Shown piece after piece: positions 48,501 through 60,020 of a stretch of DNA of 64,000 nt; positions within the stretch are counted from its first letter, which is position 1, and the number at the start of each line of letters is the position of its first letter. The notes beneath the pieces were generated by a model. It was not told the origin of the DNA, did no database searches, and saw only the letters and a list, made by a program, of their open reading frames with translations. Both the position numbers and the translations under genes were made by a program. Source of the stretch: Parus major (Eukaryota > Chordata > Aves > Passeriformes > Paridae); the NCBI RefSeq assembly GCF_001522545.3, contig NC_031776.1, positions 24,027,995 through 24,091,994 on the forward strand, given 5' to 3'.

Positions 48501-49089
48501 ACAATATCCTGTTCTGTTTTTAAAAAAGGGTCCCATATTCTCAGTGAATATGTAAGGTCTGCATCTGAAAAAGTCACAGGCCTGTAGAAGAGATTATTGT
48601 GTAGTATGACCTCTGCAATAACACAGATCACTGAATTGCCTGGGATTAACTCATTGTTTAGATGAGCAACATTTTAGAAAGGTGAGTTACTGCAGATCTG
48701 CCCTAGTCATTGATGGGGTGTTGCAAGGGTCAGCTCCTCTCAGGAAGATCTCCAATTTACCAAATAAAGGACATTGCAGTTCCCATCCTATTCCTGTTAC
48801 TAAAATACATGTCACAGTGTCCTGGACTGGTATAAGTACCTATGTGACCTTAATTTTGAATTTAATGATTAGACTGGCTGGCTTCTGAAGGGCTGGAGCA
48901 CTGTTGAAATAAAAGAGGTGTCTCTGATGAAACAGGTCTGGAAAAATCATATTTTGAGATAGCTTTTCAAAGTCTTGCACAGATATCATTACAAATGCCA
49001 TTTTGTTCTTTTTTTGTGCTTCTTTCTAATCTCATGCTGGGTGACTTTTCCTTTTCCCCAACAATCTTGTTAAGGAGTGCTGCAGATGC

Positions 49090-49110
49090 AAAAAATAAAA
49101 ATAAAAATAA
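49090..49110. repeat. (AAAAT)n microsatellite
   Basis: About four AAAAT units. Confidence 0.9.
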
Positions 49111-49252
49111 TTGTATGAGTTCAGGACTGAATGAGAGTTTGGAACGGGTAACCTTTGGAGAAGTAGACATATGTCATGGAGTCAGAAAATTCCAAAATAA
49201 AATAATTGGAGATGGAGAAAGTATTAGGAAGGAAGTATCATATTTTCTTGCC

Positions 49253-49265
49253 TTTTTTTTTTTTT
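49253..49265. repeat. T homopolymer run
   Basis: A run of 13 T, followed by CTTTCTT. Confidence 0.9.
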
Positions 49266-51837
49266 CTTTCTTGTCATGAGTTCACATGAGTTCAGTGCTG
49301 GATTCTGGATAGAGATACCCTGATGCTAAATCAGTAAGACATTTCTTATATATTTTCTTGTGGTGGGTGCTGATCCTAGGAATGGATAATCTTTTGATAG
49401 GTGGGTTTTCTTTCTTTTTTTTTTATTTGGAGGATGTACTACTCTCTTCCCTCACTAGGGTGCCCATTTTCTGTTGCCTCTAACATGTTAAACCTTCTGT
49501 ATCCATCTGTGGTTCAGCATCTGCCAAACATGAGCTTTTAGGAAACTTGTGTGAAAGTAGTTAAATAAGCGGAACTGGGAAGACAGTGGTGGAAATACAT
49601 TTGCTGTGTTACCTGGATTGAAATCACTTACCAAAAGACATTCCACAATTAGGATAGAATTCAGACTTTTACCTAATTTCAGTCTAAGGTCTCTGTACAA
49701 GCACAGTTCTAGCTCCTTATAGGATGACTTCAGTAAGTCACTTAACAGCAGAATATTTTTACTTCACCAATTTGCATTAGACACTTAAAAGACTGAGTCC
49801 CTGTGACAAAGGTTCACATAGTGTGACTATTGTATTAAACAGCCTCTATAATGTCATCTTTGGAAATTTTTTCATTTCCTACAGGTCTGTAGCAGAATTG
49901 TCTGTTCATCTTGTATTCTTGCATGATTTGCTACCATTATCTTAAGTGCTGTTTTGGCATACAAAGTTATTAGGAAGACGGTGCAATGTGAGGTGGGAAG
50001 TTAAAAGCCGCACAGATGCAAAAGCTGATAGAAAATTTGCATAGCTAGTTGGGTAGATGGAATACAAATAAAAGTACATATGATTGTGTGCAGGTAGGCA
50101 CCTTTAGGTAGGTATCTTTATCAGTATATGGCAAAAATAAAAGTGATCACTTGTTCATTTATTGCATGCTAGTCTTGATGAGAAAAAAGAAGTTTTCTGT
50201 ATTGGAACAGGAATTTCAGGACTTTGGGTCTTTGTAGCAGGTCAGGAATTTTCCATGAAGATCTGAACTCATGTACACTGAGTTTTGTTTTAATTGATGC
50301 TATAAGGGAACTGTAATTTTTATGTGCCAGTACATTGTGTGATTCAGAAGTTATATTTTGCTCTGAATAAGGTTCAGATATTGAAGTTCCTTAGGGAGGA
50401 AAATGTTAGTTCAGGATCAACTAAATTTTTGGAAATCTATTTTTAACTTGACACAACATTTTAAGTATGGTAGGTTTTGGGAGATGTTTCACTTGGTTTT
50501 AATTTTGTTTGATTTCGTGCTTGTTTTTGTAGAAGATGTTCCTATCAACATGGATACATCCTCACCTAATGTTTTTTGTCTATCTGGATGAGCTAACATT
50601 CCTGAAGGAAAACATATTATGCAAGATTTATTTCTTGAATGTTTGTGGTTTTGGAGCTTGTTTTGTTTCTTCCTTCATCTGTAAAAGATGAACTAATGTA
50701 GCCTGAGCATGTGTGTTGAATAAAGGGCAGCAAGTAGCTACCCTATCTCAGAGGAAGAAATGGGAAAGAATTAATCTCTGCAAGACCCTATATCTGGTTG
50801 AGACTGACATCATTTGCTGAAGTTATTTCCAGACATACAGTCCACAATGTCATGCAATAAGTCAGTCATTCAATTGATCTCACAAGGTAAATCACATTTA
50901 TAATCCCTCCCTTTAGAAAAGTGTCCACAATGTTTTTCTTTACCTCTGGCACAAAACTATCTAACATATAAAGCACTGTATTATTAAACAGTGACATGCA
51001 GTTTTCAAAAGATATTTGCCAACCAGCCATTGAATTACTCAATTTATCTCTCCAATGTCAGTAACCAAGCAGTGGTTGGAGGTAATAGTGCTGTGGTGAT
51101 TCAGGAGTAATGCACTTCCATTCATTATTGCTTTCACTGCGACACGAGACATCTTCTGCCACTGAACCCAGCCTGTGTTATTATAGAGAGCAATGCCATG
51201 TAATTCCCTTAAAAATTATTAGGTTATGTCTTAAAATTGTTTCCCCACTGATTATCCTGAAAGCCAATTGTACAATCTTGCTAACCTTGTGAGTGGATAG
51301 AAAAAGACTGCTAATTTACAAGTTTAATGTATTCAAGGCAAGCTTCTATCTATTAATGGTTCCAAATTATCACTCAGTCTGAAGAGCTCCTTTGGTTCTT
51401 TCTCTTTGGAGATTTATTTTCTCCCCATGATGTGCTTATAGGGATCAGTTCTGTAATCCCCCAAATTGTCTTCTATTAGTGCAAAAAGGACAAAATCTAA
51501 CTCTGTGTGACAAGATAAGCCTTCCATGCCCCCAGTCAACCTATTGGTGTTCTCTTACATCTCCTGTTGGATCCTGCACTCCTTGAATGCAGGTGGCCAG
51601 AACAGTACCCAGCGTTCCAGACAAACTCCCTGTATCATGCAGTTTTCTCAGTTCATAATGGAAGAATTTTGCCTGATTGCCGGTCAGGATTGTGTCTGAA
51701 GTTTTGATGTAGTTTGAAATGTTGTCCATGGCACCCAGTGTCTTTCTTGTTCTCTGTGATTTCCCATTCCTGACCTCATGGCCTGTTATCAGTCTCCAAG
51801 AAAGTGAGCTTGAGTTCTAATTACTTTAATCCCAGTT

Positions 51838-52010
51838 CTCCTAGCATTTTCAAGGTCATTCAGCTCTTCTTGTTTAGTGTCCTGATCATCCTCTGCTAAT
51901 GATGCTTTACAATTTAGCTAGAGTACTCCCACTTTTGTGCCATGATTTTTAATGAATATAAGTAATCCTGGAGGAATTCAATGACTAATGTTTCTAGAAC
52001 AATACTTCTC
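51838..52010 (-). mobile_element. Old L3/CR1-like LINE relic, minus strand
   Basis: The plus-strand order CAGCTCTTCTTGTTTAGTG, CTCTGCTAATGATGC, AGTACTCCCACTTTTGTGCC, ATTTTTAATGAATATAAG matches the antisense of an old amniote L3/CR1 reverse-transcriptase region. In that region 'tcttcttgttta', 'ttaatgatgc', 'cactcccacttttgtgcc' and 'attaataaaaat' occur in the same order. Divergence is far higher than in the CR1 copies elsewhere, so the insertion is ancient. The match is from memory, and the edges are approximate. Confidence 0.55.
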
Positions 52011-54469
52011 ATTTTAAGACAATCTGTTGTATCACTTTTGGTGAGCTACTTGCTCACATCAACTAGCTGAAAAGTGTCCAATTTTTTTTCTTGCAAGGAA
52101 TGTTTCCTGACAGAAACATCTTCTGGGGGATAACAAAAGAATGTGAGGGCAAGAAGTAGAGGGATTCTTTCTTCCAGTATTTAATACTAAGTTTGAAAAA
52201 TGCAATCCACAGTCAAAGTACAACACAGAGGAGTCTTGAAGTGTTAGGGAGTTGGACAAGGCAAATAAAAATTTCTACATTTTGTGGTAATCTAAAGAAA
52301 AGTAAAATAATTTGTGATTGTATCTAAAATAAATTTTGCCAGCCTCTGCAACGCAAAACATCAGTTGAAATCAATGTAACTATCAGAGAAAATAATATTC
52401 TACTGTGTCTTGTTAGCCTGTCAAGCTAATCCATGCAAATAGTCTTTATGCATAACTGTCTTATTCAGATACTTGGATGCAATCCATCAAACACTTCTCA
52501 TCCATTAAATATAATTATATGCTTTGTTGGAATAACCAGATGTTTAGTGCTAAGCTGAACAGATGTCTGTGCTTCATAACGGAAGGTTATAAACCTATTT
52601 ACACCAGCAGTAAAATACAAGTATTAAAATGATGGAGGAACTGAGTAGTTCTCACTTCATTTTGGCTAATTGCCAGCAATTCACTTTCTTTGGATCAACT
52701 TCATAAAGGTGCTAAGTTTGCTACAGGGTAAATTTGACATAGGAGTTAGTAAAACTAGGCTGACCTTTTGTAATGTGTGCAATGATGACCACTCTGGGTC
52801 CCTTAAAAAGACTTCATCTTGCAGTGAGTTTGCTTTCAAAGATTTGGGTCCAGATTTTTTAAAGGGCTAAGTAAAAGACGTGTTTTTTAGAATGGACACC
52901 TTTTAATCCATGAAAATCTTTGGGGTGGGGAATGCAGTCTATATTCTCAGAACAGTTTTTTGAAATGTAACACTGGGTTTATGGAAAACATTCCCATTGT
53001 TCAATGCACCTCCTTCTCTTCTTCCTCAGAATTTGAGATCAAGATTCAAAGCTTTAAAGCAATAATCTATGTCTAAGTGATTCTCATTCTATAACAAAAA
53101 GAAGTGATAGCCTAGGATTTGTTGTCTTTTACACAAATACATATAATTGCCTGTACTTTATTTTATTTTTCCTACTTGCCTGTACTTTATTTTATTTTCA
53201 GTGTTTTATCTGCAAGTAGACCTCTGCTGAAAACAAAATTTCCAAGTAGAACTCTTATGGAAACCTGAGTCTGAGAGTGTTTTAAGGTGGTAACTAGAGC
53301 TGCAGGACTAATTTCCACAAGAGTTCATCTGCTATGACATGCCTGCAATCCAGTAAGCCACTTAAATGCTTCTGTTCATAAATGCTTGTACAGAATCCAA
53401 ATTATAGAAAATTTTCAGACACATGCAATGAACATTTTAGTTTAAAGTAACTTTGATGATCTAGAGAATTATCTTCTTTTCTGTCTACGGAATTCCTTTA
53501 ATGTCTAAGCATTTCAGGAGTATGATCCAATCTGGAAATATATACACTTCTTCAACAGGAAAAAAAGGTAACCAGAACAAGTAAATAACAAATTAATATA
53601 TCTGGTATCTTGAGTCAAAGCAGGTGTCAGGAAGAAAGTTTAATATATGGAGAGTCTTAAAGCAGAACAAAAGTCTAGGAGCCCAAAGAGGAAGAGAGAT
53701 GGGAAGGACAACTTTTTGTGTGGAAGAATGAGAAGAAATCCTCAAGCAGTAACAATACACAGAGGAGACATGAGGGAGCAGTTAACTCTGCTGGCTTTCA
53801 GAAGAAAATTCGCAGGGAGATAAACTGTGCTACCACTTTGAACAGGGAATGGACAATTCCTTGTTCTGGGGCAGAAAGGGAAGTTATCCAGCAGAAGGAG
53901 TTGGGAATAGCAGTGGAGTGAACACATTTTCTGTCTGACTGATGGGGCTTTATCTGTTTTACAAAGTGGGGTTTCTCTGGGGTTAGTAAGGACCAAAATT
54001 TCTCAGAAGCAGATAAAGAATGTAATATGACATTGGTCAAAACAAAGTTATAGCCAAAAAATTAGACAAGAATCTGAAGGAAAAGACCACAGTCTTGTAA
54101 AAAACTCACACCAGAAACTAAGAGATGGGGAAGATGTAGTTCCTTTGAGGGCACAAATAGTGTGGCTCAGATCTTGGTTCAACAAGAAAGAAGAATTTAA
54201 GACAGTGGAAAAAATCCACTTTCCTTTATTGATTATGGGAAATTGTTCTGAAAAGTCACATTACATTATTTCGGTTTCATGACCTGATGAGCTTTGCAAG
54301 ATTTCTGGAATATTTTTTTTCTCAGTAGTTTTTCCTACAAATTTGAAGAAATGCTCATACAATATTATCAACTGCAGTTATGTACCCTGAAAATGTGATT
54401 TCAATAGCACTGGGCAACTAAGCTAAAATTGGGCTGCAGGGCCTTTTCTTTCCCACAGAACACATCCCA
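52011..54469. other. Unique AT-rich DNA, no gene seen
   Basis: No repeat family or exon recognised. The 53.6-54.2 kb part is purine-rich on the plus strand but has only a 67-codon frame with no motif. A 23-bp direct repeat at 53147 is listed separately. Confidence 0.5.
53147..53198. repeat. 23-bp direct repeat, 29-bp period
   Basis: TTGCCTGTACTTTATTTTAT plus TTT occurs at 53147-53169 and again exactly at 53176-53198, separated by six bases. Confidence 0.92.
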
Positions 54470-54670
54470 GTCCTCTGACCGAGCCTGAAGAATAAATAGA
54501 CCCCTTTTAAATGTTGTGAAGGAGACAGCTTGTCATTGCATGTTAGCTGACTCATTAAGATTTCTATTTCAATGATCATCTAGGCTGATGGAGAGCCATT
54601 GAGCTGTTGAGATAATCTCACTCTAATGTCTGTAAATACAAGTTGTGTTTGAAAAGTTTTCATGTGGTTT
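54470..54670. other. Candidate conserved noncoding element
   Basis: Repeat-free, of even composition, without long frames. It contains clustered short motifs such as CATTGCATGTTAGCTGACTC, CAATGATCATC, ATTATTGAGTCA and GAGATAATCTC. The resemblance to vertebrate conserved noncoding elements is a judgement of texture only. Confidence 0.2.
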
Positions 54671-54979
54671 GCAATTATTGAGTCATATTTTTTACTTCCT
54701 CTAAATGCAGTGATGAAATCCTATTTCTGAAATGGCAAAACAGTTTGAGATTCAATTATTGAGCAGCAGCTGTTACCTCTGTATTTGTCCTCAGCTATTG
54801 GCAATCCTGTCTGAGCAGCTCTGGTATGAATTTTTAGGTGGTGGATCCCCAGCCTCTTTGAAATTCTCTTAGTTTCCCTACTCAGCACAGGGTATTGTTG
54901 ATCTGAAAAGGAGAGTGGTCTATTTTGCTATGAAAAGCCACATATATTAAAATCCCAATATCTGTTTTATTAACCTGGA

Positions 54980-55330
54980 CCGAATGATACTACTGGTGTA
55001 AGTTAATTAATACATTTCACTGAAATATGTGAAATAATGATGAGGTTTATTTCTGCATTTTTAATCATACAAGGCAATCAATTAATGGTCTTGCTTCCCA
55101 GGGATCCTCTGCCGGAGGAATGGTATTCACCAGGAGATTCAATTATCACTTCTGTTCAGTTTGATTTCATATGGCACCATAATAAATGGCTCCTATTGCT
55201 TGTAATAACAATACTGTGCACACATTTATTTTCTCTTGTTTACTTAATAATTAATATGCCACCCATAGTGACAATATGTGGGCTTGTTTATGAAACCGTC
55301 AGTAACCAATAATTGTTTCCCACGTGACAC
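54980..55330. other. Candidate enhancer-like segment rich in TAAT cores
   Basis: Within 350 bp there are many homeodomain-type cores (TTAATTAATA, CAATTAATGG, TAATAATTAATATG). There are also an AATTGTTT forkhead/SOX-like site and a CACGTGAC E-box (55321-55328). The plus frame 55,037-55,312 (91 codons) stays open across it but is hydrophobic and unrecognised, so I favour a noncoding reading. No conservation data are available to test this. Confidence 0.22.
55321..55328. promoter_or_regulatory. CACGTGAC E-box (USF/bHLH-type site)
   Basis: Exact CACGTGAC, the preferred USF-type E-box. A match of this length turns up by chance about once per 65 kb, but its position at the end of a motif-dense segment makes it worth noting. 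Confidence 0.3.
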
Positions 55331-58170
55331 TAAGAAGAAATAATTCCAATCATTCCTATGAGAACTCTTTTCTAATGCTCTCAACAGTAAAGCCCTGACT
55401 GGTTTTTGACACTCATCAACCCAAAGTCCTGGAATATGAAGGCTGAGTAGTTGTGGTGGTTTCTGCTCATATTTAGGAAACTTGCCTCAAGATAGTCAAG
55501 CTGGCTTGGAGCAATTCACTAGTGGTAGCCTAGAGTGCCATTGGGCAAATCATCTGGGAAATAAGATTTTAGGAGCAGTTTGGGCATCTCAGCTGTGTTT
55601 CATATTGTGTAACACAGAAGCACTCATCCAAGTTCCCTAAGAGAGGCAGCAAAATTTTTACCCACTTTTATCAAAACAGATGTACAATCCTCTGTGAAAT
55701 ACAGGAAAGGATGGGAAATAAATAGCAGTGCAAAGGTTTTTCACACACTGCTTAAAACATACACTGCTTCTGTGATCAGATAGTTAATTCTGTGCTAGGT
55801 GGCTTACTTAACCTTCTTCTTGTCTTTTGTAAGGCTTGAAAGACCAGAGAACAAAATATTAATTTACTGAACAACTTAAATATTAATATAATCAGTCAAA
55901 TGGGTAACCCTAATGAGGCTGAGTCCTGACTACCACACCATCACTAACCTGAAGTCCACAATGATTTCTGGGCTGGGAGGCACTGGACTGCTCAGCCATG
56001 TACATGCCCAGTGTGGATCAGCAGTAAACTCAGGATCTCCTTCATTGCATTCAAGACCTTTGCATGTTTCTAGGAAACAGGGTTTTAGCTTGTTGTTTGT
56101 TTGAAATTCCAGGTGCCATTGGCATTTTAGTGGATTTCAGGTAGAAGAGGGAGAAGCAGTAGCACACACGGCTGAGGATAATGAAATGAAGTTCACCTAC
56201 TTTGACAGGTCACCTACAAATCTCTGGGAAGCCTGACCAGAAGATTCATTGTCATCTCCAGGTTTGATCAAGATGGAAATAGTGAATGGTGGAGGCTTTG
56301 TATTCCTAACCCCTGCATTGTTCAGCCCAACCTTGGTCCTTTACAGTTACTTCAGCTTTATTTGTTTGCTCAACACTGTGCATTATCACTCTGGATGGGG
56401 AAGTAATTCTGAACAAAAAGGAATGTTGGTTTCTGCTTTTATGCATTGTAACAGATAGAGGTGAAAGTTCAGATCCCCAGGGCTCAAAGTTGGTGTGTCT
56501 TTGAATCTAGACTTCAGGTAGGCTTGTTTCTCCTAAACCCTGCACACATATTCATTGGAAATGCTGTCAAGTACAGCAAAGTTAAATCTTTGGGATGTCC
56601 TCAAGTCTCGATCCAATCCGTACTCTGCTAGAAGTGGGGGAAAAAAGCAATATGATAGCATCCTCCTAAACACCTACAGAGCAGGGACATAAATACAGCT
56701 TTATTAGGGCTCACTTTTGTACCAGAGGAAGACAGAATTGCACCATAAAAATAGAGATATTTTTGGCTGCATTTCAAGAAGAATCTTGTTTCCCAGTCTC
56801 CTTTCATGAAATGGTATTTGCTATAAGAACTCCAGCAAACAGGCATTGATCAGTCCATTCAGGCAGCAGAGATTAAGGCTGGCCAATATCTTTGCTGTAG
56901 AACAAGTTATTTCATTCATACTGCTAGTTGCCAAAATAATTTGTTATAACATTGGACTAATTTGTTCTCTCTGTGTCTCTCTCCCCTCCTTCTCTTCTCC
57001 CAGACTGGAGTAAGCCTATGGAGATCTGAAGGCAGATGTTATTTCAGGATTGTTATGCTTCATTCTGTTTATCTTTTATTTTTCCCCCTAACCAAGAAGC
57101 CTAGTAAATAGATTAACATATCTATTTAATACATAAATTACATTTAGAAAAAGCCCACCAAAAGCCTTTGATTCAGAAAACTATGTGTCAGCTTGGTTGT
57201 CTGCATTGGTTTTTCTCACAGTTCCTGTGCAGTGTCCAGAGCTGCCATGCAGCCAGCATCACCTTTCCAGGGAGGGTGACACCAGCCTGGGCCCACGAAA
57301 CCTAAGACAAGGTTATACTCTCCTCTGCCTTTGAGAATACTGGTTACATATTCTGTAATACTGTTTGCTGGGTAGCACATACCCTGCAAACAGCCATCAC
57401 TGCTCCAGTGGTACCAGCCAGGTGTTATGGCACTCATGAGTACAAGCAAACAAAGACAGCAGCTGATTCTTGATGAACTTAGGAATTTCCTTGTCTAGTT
57501 GTTGGGTTCTAGAGAAGAAATTAGGATTGCAATTGTCCCTCTACAGGTGTAGTGGTGAGGGCTGCTCTAGTTGCAGTTCTGGCTGAGCTTGAGGCACAGA
57601 ATAACTGAAGTTTTGTCACCATCAAAGGCAGCTACCCTTCCTGTGACTGGGAGTATCTCCACAATTTCACATGGAGAACAGATGAAGAGAACTTCCAGCT
57701 TAAACTGGGGCGTGACACTTCTGCAGTTCAAACCATACTGGTTTGCAATAGCTCTGCTGGTTGAAACCGTAGTGAGGAGGGAAACTGGTTATCATTAACT
57801 TAAACTTATTAAAAATATTTTTAGAGAGTGATTTCTATCAAAACAAAAAGAGATATATCATTGTGGGTCTACCAGAAACATTTAGTTTAAACTGAGATGA
57901 GGTTCTGTACCACTTTTTAGCTTATTTCTAGCCTTGTCCTCTTGTTTGTTTCCTTGTCTGGTTTGGCAATTAAAATTTTGGTTTGGAAGTTGAACCTCCC
58001 TTCTTCCCTCTTTTAATATCCAGCGTGAGATCAGATCTTTAAATATTTTATCTGAAACTCTATTTTTCTTGAGTAAAACTTGCTCTCTATCTTAAAAAAT
58101 GAAATAAAATAATTGCAGAAGAGAAGGGAAGTTTGCTCTAGTTTCGTAGAATGGAATTAAATAAAATGAG
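55331..58170. other. Unique DNA, no gene seen
   Basis: No recognised exon or dispersed repeat. Open frames are short and overlap on opposite strands. Confidence 0.5.
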
Positions 58171-58183
58171 TGCCATCTACTGG
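58171..58183 (-). promoter_or_regulatory. Exact CTCF core consensus
   Basis: TGCCATCTACTGG on the plus strand is the reverse complement of CCAGTAGATGGCA, which fits the vertebrate CTCF core CCASYAGRKGGCA at every position. The site would be oriented on the minus strand. CTCF anchors chromatin loops and insulates domains, and isolated strong sites are common in gene-poor DNA. The sequence match is certain. Occupancy is not. Confidence 0.55.
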
Positions 58184-58379
58184 TTGTGAGTTCTATCCTG
58201 TAGCTTCCTTAACCTCCCATGCACTTTGGCATTGCTGTGCTTGCCTCATATTAGAACTCATCTTTATGCAAGAAAGATAATAAAATACTTCATCTTTCCA
58301 CTGTCTCATGCTTGTGGATGAGCAAGAGATGTTCCGTCGTAGTCTTAAATTATAAGTAAAGACACTTTATAATTAAGAA

Positions 58380-58720
58380 GGTGCCATTAATCAAATCAGC
58401 CAGCAGTAGCTCAGTGTTTTAATTACACACAAATATTGTATTTAGTCTCTTCCTTTTGGTTATTAATCACCTCCATCCACTAGACTGCTGTCTGTTTATT
58501 ATTTATTAAATCCTACTGAAGACTTGCTATATTTTTTATGAGTATAAAAAGGGTGTCTTCAGAATTAATATCAACATTGCTTTTTTAACCGTAAAACAGA
58601 AAGTCATATTTATATTTATAATTGGATTATGTGTACTGTGCTCTTAGCTGTATACCCATTTGCCTGTAGGAATTATTTCCATTTATTATATATAGTGACT
58701 TTTGATAATTCTACTTTTTC
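58380..58720. other. Candidate conserved noncoding element, TAAT-rich
   Basis: Clusters ATTAATCAAATCAG, TTTAATTACACAC, GGTTATTAATCACC, TTATTATTTATTAAAT and GAATTAATATCAAC within 340 bp, about 200 bp from the CTCF consensus. It is repeat-free and frame-poor. Such homeodomain-core density is also expected in AT-rich DNA, so the call is weak. Confidence 0.2.
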
Positions 58721-58962
58721 TTCCTCACTTAGAGTGCACCCACACTAAATGGGATTTCTAATGGATTATTCACCTTTCCCTCAGGTAACAAAGTTAACTT
58801 TCAGAATCAGGCAGCAGGCAATAATAGACTTGAAAATTATCAAATCAACAAAATGCAACTTTAGTCTTTATAAACTTGCTGTTCTGAATTACATAAGATT
58901 GTCAAATCCATTTGAAATTAGCGTGAATCAAGAACTCAATACTAGTTTTAAACAACCAATAA

Positions 58963-58977
58963 TTTTTTTTTTTTTTT
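58963..58977. repeat. T homopolymer run
   Basis: A run of 15 T residues. Confidence 0.9.
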
Positions 58978-59686
58978 AACTATGAAAGCAAAACAGAGAT
59001 TAAAAATTTCAGGTTTTCAAAAGTTATCAGGTTTCAAACCTATTTTTCATTTTAATTACTGTAAGCCCTTGATCTTTCCAAAGAGGTAGTTGTCAGGTAA
59101 ATAAAATCACAATCTCCAAATGATATGATTCCTAGAATCTGAGAAGTGCAGGATTTACTGCTCACCAAGAAGACCGAGATTTCAATCTGAGTATGTTCAG
59201 ATGGCATCTCCAACAGGCAGCTGAACAGTCTGAGGATGGTCATGCAGGCTGCACTTTGAAATGAAATTTGCATTTTGGGAAACTGCTGAAGTCTGGGCTA
59301 ATTTCTGTTTCTAACATTTCTTTCCAGTAGGATATTGCAAACCTTTCAGACATACCCAGCTATTAAAAAATAATAATTGTGGAGATATTGTGGTCAAATG
59401 TGGAGCTGTGACCCAGCACTATGGGAAAATAAACCTTGGTATTAAGTTTTCTTTCTAACATTAAAAGTCATGAGCTTTTCAGGATGCTCATAGGAATTCT
59501 GGACACCTTCCTGATCATGGAACAGCAATTTGACAAATACATACAAGCATGAAGAACAGGAAAGTGATTTAGTCAGATAGCAGAAGGCTGGAGACACCTT
59601 TTCCCCCCCTACAATGAGCCAGTGTATACCTGCTCTGTACTCACTGATTACATGTTTTTCATGTCCTACAATTCCCAGTTTCACTT

Positions 59687-59710
59687 ACTCATTCATTCAT
59701 TCATTCATTC
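59687..59710. repeat. (CATT)n microsatellite
   Basis: Nearly six perfect CATT units, long enough to be polymorphic. Confidence 0.92.
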
Positions 59711-60003
59711 TAGTTTTGATGAGCCTTAAAAAAATTAATCACAAAATAGATATAGACAGAATTACAAAAGATGGATCTAAGCAGAGAAAAAAAAAATCAG
59801 GGGTTATTCTCACTGATTATTTGGAGGGCTAGGAACAATTAGCGTTATCTTGTTTATAGTCTTTAAATATCCGTCTTTCTTTCTGGACTCAGCCAGCTTT
59901 CCTCCATGTTTATCACAGGGAAAGAGGAAGAAAGAGAGGGAACTTTTGGAAATCTGTTGTCCATGAAGGTACTGCTCCTGACAAGGCTTCCTCTTCTCAG
60001 TTG

Positions 60004-60020
60004 CTGGGCCACAGGCCCAG
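60004..60020. repeat. Perfect 7-bp inverted repeat, 3-nt loop
   Basis: CTGGGCC, loop ACA, GGCCCAG. A GC-rich compact hairpin in AT-rich surroundings. Confidence 0.8.

Larger units (their letters stand above)
45546..51837. other. Unique AT-rich DNA, no gene seen
   Basis: No exon or dispersed repeat recognised. Open frames reach only about 95 codons. Contains an AAAAT tract and a T-run, listed separately. The segment 51,540-51,837 has CR1-like wording (for example GGATCCTGCACTCC followed by GTGGCCAGAACAGTACCCAG) and may be a decayed extension of the L3/CR1 relic that follows. Confidence 0.5.

Noticed and set aside
55037..55312. 91-codon hydrophobic plus-strand frame as a membrane-protein exon
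   Set aside because: No family match. The hydrophobicity follows from T-rich codons, and the segment reads better as a motif-rich noncoding element.
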